A stretch of DNA of 41,411 nucleotides, taken from IMG/VR virus record IMGVR_UViG_3300017708_000870, positions 1-41,411 of that record; one strand, 5' to 3'. Of this stretch, positions 1 through 6,684 are shown piece by piece (within the stretch, counting starts at the first letter, position 1; the number at the start of each line of letters is the position of its first letter). Position numbers and translations under genes: made by a program. The notes below the pieces were generated by a model that worked only from the letters and a program-made list of their open reading frames with translations, had not been told where the DNA came from and did not search any database. This DNA comes from a virus.

Positions 1-1
1 A

Positions 2-625
2 CCGTTTATTCTTGTGACAACTTCCGAGGAAGGATTCTGGAACAATCACCCGAGCGATGTTCCGTGGGGAGACACTTGGTCCACCGCAGAGCAAACACCA
101 TCGGGTCCGCTTCGCTACTTCTTAGGACAAGATCCACGACAGGATTTTGATTCACACTTTCCAATGGGTGATCTTCCCGATTGTGTCGGTGTGCCTGGTC
201 TTGGTGACAACTACCCGTGTGCTGGTGTCGCAACTCCATACCGATTGAACCAAACCAACAATCTGATCTTGGGTGAAAACAATGATATTTTTACATTGTC
301 AAGACTTATTGTTGTTGTAAATTCAAATGCTGAAAATGCAAAGATCGGCGAGAATCCTTTTATGCAACTTACCACAAAGGGAAATGTAAGATTCAAGGGT
401 GGTGTAAACCTGAATAAGTATGACGGGTTACCACACTGGAATTATTACGAAACCATTGGTTACTTCGGGGATGCTACTCAGTCCACAATCTGGGAAGACT
501 TGAACTATGATGACAGAGTAGATTTTGGAGACTTATTGATGGTTCTAAATGACGCAGAAAGATACGACGATGTGTTCGATGCAATCTTGACAATCCTCGC
601 CGCTTGGGGAAATTCAAATTCATAA
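2..625 (+). CDS. Secreted-type protein with C-terminal dockerin-like repeat (5' partial)
   Basis: The reading frame is open to the window's left edge, so the gene is probably cut off there; a GTG at 14 is the first internal start-like codon and has no convincing ribosome site. The C-terminal part carries a 12-residue calcium loop of the form DxNxDxxxxxxD (DLNYDDRVDFGD, codons 497-532), then a helix, and a final segment ending ILAAWGN. That layout is typical of dockerin-like repeats at the ends of secreted Planctomycetota proteins. The upstream part is rich in Asn, Gly and aromatic residues and matches no family I recognise. It precedes another secreted-type gene and a tail gene, so it could be a virion surface protein or a cargo protein taken from the host; function is unknown. 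Confidence 0.6.
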   Translation, partial: PFILVTTSEEGFWNNHPSDVPWGDTWSTAEQTPSGPLRYFLGQDPRQDFDSHFPMGDLPDCVGVPGLGDNYPCAGVATPYRLNQTNNLILGENNDIFTLSRLIVVVNSNAENAKIGENPFMQLTTKGNVRFKGGVNLNKYDGLPHWNYYETIGYFGDATQSTIWEDLNYDDRVDFGDLLMVLNDAERYDDVFDAILTILAAWGNSNS

Positions 626-628
626 ATA
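621..628 (+). promoter_or_regulatory. Possible T4-type late promoter (CATAAATA)
   Basis: CATAAATA matches the T4 late promoter octamer TATAAATA at 7 of 8 positions. It overlaps the stop codon of the upstream gene and lies 29 bp before the next ATG, with a ribosome site (GGAG, 647-650) in between. The phage encodes its own gp55 late sigma factor, which recognises this kind of element in T4. The match is short, so chance cannot be excluded. Confidence 0.35.
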
Positions 629-657
629 GGAAGTACTTACGAATATGGAGAAAAAAT

Positions 658-1281
658 ATGTTGAGAACACTTGCACTTGCTATAACTACAACCGCTGTGG
701 CGGATCTTGCTGGAATCGGAAATCCTGAATATTACCAACAGTCGGACGTATACGGAGAGCGGTGGAACGCTTTTGTTGAAACTGCTGTTTATACCGAAGA
801 TGATCAACAAGATTTTGTAGGTGTTCCAGACAATGCAATTCTCATAACATATACTCTACATAACAACATAGAATCAGAATCAGCGATTGAAGACTTTGAT
901 ATTTTCACAGGAATAAAAACAGATGAACTATCAGTTTTATCAATTCCAGGCTATCTAACATCTCCCATCGTAGATCAACTCGACGCACTCTATAACAATC
1001 CAGATTATGTTAATTTTGCATATGAGACAGGACTCTATAACTGGGACTGGGGGACTGAGGGAAACTTGGAATCCTCGGGTTTGATGCCTGGGGAGTTCGC
1101 TACGATGTTCGTGATCGCATACGCAGATTCTTGGATCGAAAGCCCTGGCATAATTCAAGGTGAAAGTGATGCAGGTATTTTCTTCACAGTTGTTCCAGAA
1201 TTTTATGTTATACCAACACCAAGCGTTTTATCACTCATGGGTGTTGCGATACTTGCCCGTAGTAGAAAACGATATACATAA
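658..1281 (+). CDS. Exported protein with PEP-CTERM-like sorting tail
   Basis: 207 aa. The start is set by GGAG at 647-650, seven bases before the ATG. The N-terminus (LRTLALAITTTAVADLAG) looks like a signal peptide. The C-terminus has the three parts of a PEP-CTERM/exosortase signal: a Pro-rich PTPS motif (residues 186-189), a hydrophobic helix (LSLMGVAILA, 191-200) and a basic end (RSRKR). In bacteria such tails direct proteins to exosortase for surface anchoring or release; the exact Planctomycetota form often reads PxPxxLxLLGLxGL plus RRRR. The middle (residues 25-180) is acidic, with no domain I recognise. Finding this in a T4-like phage, next to tail genes, is unusual; it may be a host gene acquired for surface display. 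The export role is inferred from the termini only. Confidence 0.65.
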   Translation: MLRTLALAITTTAVADLAGIGNPEYYQQSDVYGERWNAFVETAVYTEDDQQDFVGVPDNAILITYTLHNNIESESAIEDFDIFTGIKTDELSVLSIPGYLTSPIVDQLDALYNNPDYVNFAYETGLYNWDWGTEGNLESSGLMPGEFATMFVIAYADSWIESPGIIQGESDAGIFFTVVPEFYVIPTPSVLSLMGVAILARSRKRYT

Positions 1282-1284
1282 TGT

Positions 1285-1830
1285 ATGGGATACACTGCTG
1301 AGAACCAAATATCGATTTCAAACGCATTACAGGCACAGGCTTTAAGACAACCTGAGACTAACAATTATCTCATGAATACTTCGTTTAGGTTTACGTTAAG
1401 TAAAACACCGAAGATAACCTATTTTTGTCAGAGGGCGAATATACCTGATTTTACATTAGATGGAATCGAACAGCCTGTTAGATTCGGTGCTAGAGTTTTC
1501 AAAGCAGGAGACAAGTACAGTTACGGCGACCTACAGATTTCCTTTTTGGTCGATGAAAATTTAGAGAATTATTTAGAGATGCATAACTGGTTGAGAAGTT
1601 GTGCTAATTTAAAGGATGTGACAGAGTTTGAAGGTAGGGAAAGGTTTACAACTACGGCAGATTTGCATGTTTTGAATAGTAACTCAAGGGTTATAAAAAC
1701 TGTGAGATTTACGGATGTCATACCCACGAGTTTAGGTTCAGTGAATTTTGATTCTACGATTACTGACATTGAGCCTATTATAGTGGACGCAACATTCAAG
1801 TTCACACACTACGATATTCTGCCTGAGTAA
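1285..1830 (+). CDS. Tail-tube-like structural protein
   Basis: 181 aa. The pattern NTSFRFTLSKTP, then YFCQRANIP, GDKYSYGDLQISFLVDENL and NYLEMHNWL is that of small tail proteins common in marine T4-like myoviruses, which I associate with the tail-tube/baseplate-tube fold (gp19/gp54-like). In that fold, beta-strands stack into rings forming the inner tube of a contractile tail. The start ATG lies just after the upstream stop with only a weak ribosome site. It is directly followed by the uvsY leader. The structural assignment is by recalled family pattern; which T4 gene it equals is uncertain, and a baseplate or tail-completion role is also possible. Confidence 0.5.
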   Translation: MGYTAENQISISNALQAQALRQPETNNYLMNTSFRFTLSKTPKITYFCQRANIPDFTLDGIEQPVRFGARVFKAGDKYSYGDLQISFLVDENLENYLEMHNWLRSCANLKDVTEFEGRERFTTTADLHVLNSNSRVIKTVRFTDVIPTSLGSVNFDSTITDIEPIIVDATFKFTHYDILPE

Positions 1831-1833
1831 GAC

Positions 1834-1861
1834 TTGACTTTTTATGTAATCAGACTAAACT
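1834..1861 (+). promoter_or_regulatory. Candidate sigma70-like promoter for uvsY
   Basis: TTGACT (1834-1839) and TAAACT (1856-1861) are separated by 16 bp, matching the -35 and -10 consensus at 5/6 and 4/6 positions. The -10 element is followed after five bases by the ribosome site AAAGGAG, so transcription would start at or inside the ribosome site. The same -10/5 bp/ribosome-site arrangement is seen before the gene at 20785. Confidence 0.3.
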
Positions 1862-1878
1862 CTCACAAAGGAGTTTTT

Positions 1879-2313
1879 ATGTTATTGGACGAATTGAAAT
1901 CTATGGTACAAGAGGACTTAGAGATCGACAAAACAGAATTAGATGTCGAGGCTCTAAAGACACCACAACTTCATAACAAATATTTGAATTTTCTGTTAGA
2001 CGAAAAACTCATCTTAGCAAAAATTGAGAGTGAGTTCCGTATACATCGTAAAATCAAATGGTTGTACTATACAGGTAAAATGAGTATGGAAGAATTAGAG
2101 GAAAGAGAGTGGGAGCCTTTTGGTTTGAACATACTCAAACAAGACCTAGATAAGTTCATAGATTCCGATAATGAGATTGTATCGTTATCAAACAAAGTTG
2201 AGTACCAGAAAGAGAAGGTAGAGTATCTCAAATCAGTAGTAAAAACTATGTCTGACAGACAATGGTATATCAGATCTGCTATTGATTGGATCAAGTTTAC
2301 GAATGGTAACTAA
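1879..2313 (+). CDS. uvsY: UvsY recombination mediator
   Basis: 144 aa, close to T4 UvsY (137 aa). UvsY helps load the UvsX recombinase on gp32-coated single-stranded DNA in recombination-dependent replication and repair. Family signs include LHNKYLNFLLDEKLIL near the N-terminus, the K-W-x-YYTGK block in the middle, LKQDLDKFIDSD, and YQKEKVEYLKSVVK followed by a tryptophan-rich end (RQWYIRSAIDWIKF). The ATG at 1879 is preceded by a strong AAAGGAG site; an upstream TTG at 1834 in frame lies in the likely promoter and is not used here. It overlaps uvsW by 11 bp, an arrangement also seen in marine T4-like phages. Confidence 0.9.
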   Translation: MLLDELKSMVQEDLEIDKTELDVEALKTPQLHNKYLNFLLDEKLILAKIESEFRIHRKIKWLYYTGKMSMEELEEREWEPFGLNILKQDLDKFIDSDNEIVSLSNKVEYQKEKVEYLKSVVKTMSDRQWYIRSAIDWIKFTNGN

Positions 2314-3799
2314 TCTTATTACAATCAAACCATACGATAGTGTATATGTTAAAGTTGACTGTGAGAGATCTATAGCAAAAGAACTCTCAGACTTTTTTAC
2401 ATTCAAAGTTCCTAACTACCAATATACACCAGCCTATAAGAATAAAGTATGGGATGGTCAAATAAGACTATACAATATGCACTCGCAAACGTTTTACCGA
2501 GGTCTAATCGATTACCTCGCTGACTTTGCAAACGAAAGAAACTACACTCTTAAGAACGACTTAGAAATGGTATCACATACTATTTCTGACGATAGTTTGC
2601 TTAAATACATGCGTGATCATCTGAAACTTCCTTTTGACCCATACGAGCATCAAGTTTCTGCAATTAAGCACGCTCTAGAGCAGCAGAGAACCCTTCTCGT
2701 CTCTCCTACGGGGTCTGGTAAGTCTTTAATCATTTACACATTACTTCGTTATTATCTAAATAAACTTCCTCCCGACAAGAAAATTTTAATCATTGTACCT
2801 ACAACCTCTTTAGTTTCTCAAATGATGAGTGACTTTCGAGACTACGCAGAAAAGTGTGATTGGTCAGTGGATGACAATTGCCATTACATTATGTCTGGTC
2901 AAGAAAAAACCACGGACAAAAGAATAGTGATATCCACATGGCAGAGTATACACAGAGAACATGAAAAGTTTTTCAAGGACTTTCATTGTGTGTTCGGTGA
3001 TGAGTGTCACTTATTTAAGGCTAAATCTCTCACGGGTATCATGACTAAATTGAAAAACTGCGATCACAGAATAGGTACTACAGGAACGCTGGACGGATCG
3101 CAAACTCATAAACTTGTCATTGAAGGTTTATTTGGGTTGGTCAAGAATGTTACAACGACAAAAAAACTAATGGATAAAGATCTGTTGTCTAGACTAAAAA
3201 TCGATTGTCTTCTTTTGGGATATAATAAAGAATCTTGCAAAGAAAATAAACGAGCGAAATATATTGATGAGATCAAGTGGATAATCAACAATGAGCCGAG
3301 AAACAAATTTATCACGGATCTATCATGTAAACTAAAAGGCAATACTCTACTACTTTTCAATTATGTAAAAGAACACGGTGTTCCACTACATGAAATGATT
3401 TTAGATAAATGTCCAGATAAAGACATTCATTTCATACATGGGGGAACTGATGTAACCCAAAGAGAAAATATTAGAAAACTTGTAGATAATGTAGATCGTG
3501 ATTCGATACTCATAGCGTCATATGGTACATGCTCTACTGGTATCAACATTAAAAATATCAACAATATTATTTTTGCCTCTCCGTCAAGATCTGTTATTCG
3601 TGTTTTGCAATCTATTGGTAGAGGACTAAGAAAATCGGATGTAAAAGACAGGGTAAAACTTTTTGATATTAGCGATGATCTAAGACATCTGAAATACGTT
3701 AACCACACGTACCGTCACATGCAGGAGAGAGTGAAGATATATAATAAGGAGAAGTTTGATTTTACACATAAGAATCTAAACTTGGAAGGTAACACATGA
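2303..3799 (+). CDS. uvsW: UvsW DNA/RNA-DNA helicase
   Basis: 498 aa from the ATG at 2303, close to the T4 UvsW length. It is a superfamily 2 helicase that unwinds branched DNA and R-loops and shifts replication from origin-driven to recombination-driven. Visible motifs: Walker A SPTGSGKS (134-141), DECH box (233-236), TGT (260-262) and motif VI QSIGRGLRKS (436-445). The N-terminal about 100 residues fit the DNA-binding domain of the family. A TTG at 2282 would add seven residues but lies deep in uvsY; the ATG is preferred. Its stop overlaps the next start (ATGA). Confidence 0.93.
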   Translation: MVTNLITIKPYDSVYVKVDCERSIAKELSDFFTFKVPNYQYTPAYKNKVWDGQIRLYNMHSQTFYRGLIDYLADFANERNYTLKNDLEMVSHTISDDSLLKYMRDHLKLPFDPYEHQVSAIKHALEQQRTLLVSPTGSGKSLIIYTLLRYYLNKLPPDKKILIIVPTTSLVSQMMSDFRDYAEKCDWSVDDNCHYIMSGQEKTTDKRIVISTWQSIHREHEKFFKDFHCVFGDECHLFKAKSLTGIMTKLKNCDHRIGTTGTLDGSQTHKLVIEGLFGLVKNVTTTKKLMDKDLLSRLKIDCLLLGYNKESCKENKRAKYIDEIKWIINNEPRNKFITDLSCKLKGNTLLLFNYVKEHGVPLHEMILDKCPDKDIHFIHGGTDVTQRENIRKLVDNVDRDSILIASYGTCSTGINIKNINNIIFASPSRSVIRVLQSIGRGLRKSDVKDRVKLFDISDDLRHLKYVNHTYRHMQERVKIYNKEKFDFTHKNLNLEGNT

Positions 3800-4515
3800 G
3801 TAAAGACTACCGATTATTAAAACTAAAAAGTGGTGAAGAAATTGTGACCAGAATTGTGGGTCAGAAAAAAGATAGCGTTACAGTGCAAAGACCTTATGAA
3901 TTTTTAAACATGATGGTCGCTGATCCATTAGGTCGTAAGAAAGAAGTTACAGTTCTAAAGGACTGGCTTCGTCATAGTAATCAGATTAAAACCGTAATCC
4001 CAAAAGATTTTATTGTTAGTTTTCTGACACCAGATGTTGAAGTAATTAAATTATATGATGACTCTAAAGACAGAGATGATAAAATTCAAATGCAGCATGA
4101 TGCAATTGATAACATGACAGAAGAGGAAGCACAAGCGGCTCTTGAAGAGAAGATCGCTCAGATGTTAAGATCCATGAAAGATAAGTTCGATGATGATTAC
4201 TCAGAGGATAACATGGATAATATTGATCCAATTAATGGCGTACCTAATAAAGAATCTGAAAAAGAATTTGTAGTCATGAACATGATCTTTCCGCCTAGCA
4301 TCATTAAAAAATTCATCGAAGAAGGTTTTTTAGATCCAGAAGATATGATGGATCTCATGGATGATGATGTGGGTATGAGAACGTTCACCGAAACAGACAC
4401 AAGTGACCAAATTGATCGTGAAGATTTTGGAAAAGAGTGGACTGATTGGTCTTGGAATCCTAATGATTTACTAGACTCTAAAGACTCTAAAGATTCAGAA
4501 GAACAAGATGAATAA
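3796..4515 (+). CDS. Conserved T4-like phage protein with Sm/Lsm-like N-terminus
   Basis: 239 aa of unknown function. The N-terminal about 95 residues begin YRLLKLKSGEEIVTRIVG, followed by strands and VIKLYD, which is the layout of the small Sm/Lsm-like beta-barrel seen in hypothetical proteins beside uvsW in marine T4-like phages. The rest (100-239) is strongly acidic, with EEEAQAALEEKIAQM as a possible helix and repeated DSKDSKDSEE at the end. An RNA-related role is a guess from the fold pattern only. It overlaps uvsW by four bases, so it is probably co-transcribed and translationally coupled. Confidence 0.65.
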   Translation: MSKDYRLLKLKSGEEIVTRIVGQKKDSVTVQRPYEFLNMMVADPLGRKKEVTVLKDWLRHSNQIKTVIPKDFIVSFLTPDVEVIKLYDDSKDRDDKIQMQHDAIDNMTEEEAQAALEEKIAQMLRSMKDKFDDDYSEDNMDNIDPINGVPNKESEKEFVVMNMIFPPSIIKKFIEEGFLDPEDMMDLMDDDVGMRTFTETDTSDQIDREDFGKEWTDWSWNPNDLLDSKDSKDSEEQDE

Positions 4516-4532
4516 TTGTTCCCCCCTTTCCC

Positions 4533-4576
4533 CTTGACAAAGGTAATTCTAATGATAAGATGAGCATTGTGTCAAG
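4533..4576. repeat. Inverted repeat CTTGACA / TGTCAAG in the gp55 leader
   Basis: CTTGACA at 4533-4539 and its exact reverse complement TGTCAAG at 4570-4576 flank the predicted promoter, with 30 bp between them. The left arm includes the -35 hexamer and the right arm lies near the expected transcript start. It may be a protein-binding operator or a chance 7-bp repeat. Confidence 0.35.
4534..4561 (+). promoter_or_regulatory. Candidate sigma70-like promoter for the gp55 gene
   Basis: A perfect TTGACA (4534-4539) is followed after 16 bp by TAAGAT (4556-4561, 4/6 match to TATAAT). It sits in the largest gene-free gap in the window (4516-4593) and would give a leader of about 26 nt ending in the ribosome site AAGGA before the ATG at 4594. 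The position suits expression of the late sigma gene from the host polymerase. Confidence 0.45.
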
Positions 4577-4593
4577 AATAAAAAGGACAGAAT

Positions 4594-5118
4594 ATGAGTA
4601 AAAAAAATCAATACATTGACAACAAAGAATTTTTCAAAGCGATGTGTGAATGGAAAGATAATGTAAATGAAGCAGAGTCTATGGGAGAAGGTAGACCACC
4701 TGTTACTGAATATATTGGTAAGTGCTTTCTTGACATTGCTGAACACTTGTCTTTCAAACCAAACTTTATGAATTATCCGTTTAAAGATGAGATGATTGGT
4801 GATGGTATCGAAAACTGCTTGATGTATGCTCATAATTTTAATCCTGAAAAATCGAAAAATCCATTTTCATATTTTACTCAGATTGTGTATTATGCTTTTC
4901 TACGAAGAATCGAAAGAGAAAAGAAACAAAACTACATTAAGTTCAAGACTATACAAATGGAAGATTCGGAAGGTTCTCTAAGAAGATACTACTCCGAAAA
5001 TTACTTTGAAGATACCAGAAGTCTGGAACAACATTTTAATCTAAGTGACTCAGACATAGAAAGATTCACACCCAAGAAAAAGAAAAAGGACAAAAATGCA
5101 GATAGCAATACTGAGTGA
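4594..5118 (+). CDS. 55: Late-transcription sigma factor gp55
   Basis: 174 aa, near T4 gp55 (185 aa). gp55 is a minimal sigma factor that directs host RNA polymerase to TATAAATA late promoters, coupled to the gp45 clamp. Characteristic blocks: an N-terminal helix (NKEFFKAMCEWKDN), VTEYIGKCFLDIAEHLSFKPNF, YPFKDEMIGDGIENCLMYAHNF and NPFSYFTQIVYYAFLRRIEREK, the last corresponding to sigma region 2. The C-terminus is a lysine tract (PKKKKKDKNA). It overlaps gp47 by 23 bp. gp45, the expected partner, is also in this window. Confidence 0.92.
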   Translation: MSKKNQYIDNKEFFKAMCEWKDNVNEAESMGEGRPPVTEYIGKCFLDIAEHLSFKPNFMNYPFKDEMIGDGIENCLMYAHNFNPEKSKNPFSYFTQIVYYAFLRRIEREKKQNYIKFKTIQMEDSEGSLRRYYSENYFEDTRSLEQHFNLSDSDIERFTPKKKKKDKNADSNTE

Positions 5119-6127
5119 TACACACTGGGGAGCGAGAGGTGATTCTCAACTGTTCCTTGATTACTTTACTGAGTTTTTTCATGACACATTTTTCCCTTAC
5201 TTAGATGAGAATAATATCACCACAGTTTTACATGCTGGTGATCTTATGGATCGTAGAAAGTTTGTAAACTTTAACGTGCTAAATCATGTTCGTGAAAACT
5301 TTTTACAACCAATAAAAGATCGTAATATTGATTTACATTGCATATTGGGTAACCATGATGTTTACTACAGAAATACGAATCGAATCAATTCAATGCGTGA
5401 ATTGTTTTACGAAGATTTCAATATCTACGAAAAACCCAAAACACTAGAATTTGATGGGTTACGAATCGCCATGCTTCCGTGGGTGAATAAAGAGAACACA
5501 GAAGAATTCATAGACTATATCAAAAATGTAGATGCACCAATACTACTTGGTCACTTAGAGTTAGATGGATATGAGGTACTAAGAGGCGTTAAGCATAGGG
5601 GTGGTATGTCTCCCCAATTGTTCAAACGATTTGAGAAGGTACTGAGTGGTCACTTTCACTGCAAACAAAGCCGTGACAACATTCATTACTTAGGAACTCA
5701 TTATGAGATAACTTTCGGCGATCATGGTGAACCAAAAGGCTTTCACGTTTTAGATACAGAAACACGGGAACTTACATATATTGAGAACCCAAGTCGAATG
5801 TTCCACAAACTAAAATATGATGAAGACACAACCTACGATGAGTTATTCTATTCCAGTTATGAAAATCGTTACGTAAAAGTCTTTGTATCAAATAAAAAAG
5901 ATCCAGTGAAGTTTGATAAGTTCTTGGAGGGGCTGTATAACGCCCAAGTTGCAAACCTTACGATTGTCGAAGAAGAAGATCTTGAGCAAGAAAAGGTTGA
6001 CATTGACATGAAAAAGGATACACTAACACTGATTCAAGACGAAGTTGATTCTCTTAAGTGCGAAGGCGATAAAGAGAGGATCAAGAAAATGATTCGTGAT
6101 TTATACATGGAGAGTTTAACACTGTGA
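5096..6127 (+). CDS. 47: gp47 recombination nuclease subunit (Mre11/SbcD-like)
   Basis: 343 aa, similar to T4 gp47 (339 aa). It is the metal-dependent phosphoesterase of the gp46/gp47 complex that resects DNA ends for recombination. The five calcineurin-type motifs are visible: LSDTHWG with D8 and H10, GDLMDRR (48-54), GNHD (85-88), GHLELDG (152-158) and SGHFH (184-188). The ATG is inside the gp55 tail. gp46 follows after one intervening gene, so the two subunits are close but not adjacent. Confidence 0.94.
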   Translation: MQIAILSDTHWGARGDSQLFLDYFTEFFHDTFFPYLDENNITTVLHAGDLMDRRKFVNFNVLNHVRENFLQPIKDRNIDLHCILGNHDVYYRNTNRINSMRELFYEDFNIYEKPKTLEFDGLRIAMLPWVNKENTEEFIDYIKNVDAPILLGHLELDGYEVLRGVKHRGGMSPQLFKRFEKVLSGHFHCKQSRDNIHYLGTHYEITFGDHGEPKGFHVLDTETRELTYIENPSRMFHKLKYDEDTTYDELFYSSYENRYVKVFVSNKKDPVKFDKFLEGLYNAQVANLTIVEEEDLEQEKVDIDMKKDTLTLIQDEVDSLKCEGDKERIKKMIRDLYMESLTL

Positions 6128-6684
6128 ACATTTTTGTTTTAGATAATGATCCAATCAAGGCTGCGGAATACTCATGCGACAAGCATGTGGTGAAAATGAT
6201 CGTGGAGTCATGTCAAATGCTTTCGTCTGCACACCGTGTTCTTGACGGTTCTGAATGGACAGACTTCTCTAAGGGTAAGAAACCTCGCCGCATTAAACGG
6301 TGGAGACTTCAAGAACCTAGAGAAAGTTTGTTATGGAAAGCATCTTTCGTGGGTCATCCATGCACACAATGGATTATGCAATCAAAAGAAAACTATCGTT
6401 GGTTAGCGAGACACGCTGTTGCGTTGACCGAAGAATATACTATTCGATATGCGAAAAAACATTCGTGTGAGTCTTTATGTCGTTTCTTTGAAGATACATA
6501 TCCAGATAATCTATTATCAATTCACCAAACCCAGTTTGCACAAGCGATGCCTGAAGAATATAAAGTCGTAGGTGATGCTGTGCAAGCATATCGTAATTAT
6601 TATCATGGAGAGAAAGCATATTTTGCAAAATGGAAAACAAGCACTCCCCACTGGTGGAATGGAGTAATGTTACAGCATGATTAA
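6124..6684 (+). CDS. Conserved phage protein of unknown function (MNIFVLD family)
   Basis: 186 aa. The opening MNIFVLDNDPIKAAEYSCDK followed by HVVKMIVES is a pattern I recognise from many phage hypothetical proteins; later conserved parts are HPCTQWIMQSKENYRWL, TQFAQAMPEEYK and AYRNYYHGEKAYFAKWK. Conserved Cys, His and Trp residues suggest a folded enzyme or nucleic-acid-binding protein, but I know no proven function. It is inserted between genes 47 and 46 with four- and eight-base overlaps, so it is translated with the nuclease subunits. A role in DNA metabolism is plausible from position only. Confidence 0.7.
   Translation: MNIFVLDNDPIKAAEYSCDKHVVKMIVESCQMLSSAHRVLDGSEWTDFSKGKKPRRIKRWRLQEPRESLLWKASFVGHPCTQWIMQSKENYRWLARHAVALTEEYTIRYAKKHSCESLCRFFEDTYPDNLLSIHQTQFAQAMPEEYKVVGDAVQAYRNYYHGEKAYFAKWKTSTPHWWNGVMLQHD

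Noticed and set aside
1834-1878. Longer uvsY form beginning at TTG 1834
   Set aside because: The extra residues are coded by the promoter/leader region and the ATG at 1879 has a much stronger ribosome site.
2282-2302. TTG start for uvsW
   Set aside because: It would add seven residues inside uvsY; the ATG at 2303 matches the usual family start better.
4516-4545. Terminator formed by CCTTT...AAAGG after the 3796 gene
   Set aside because: The stem is only five pairs, AT-rich in part, and not followed by a run of T.
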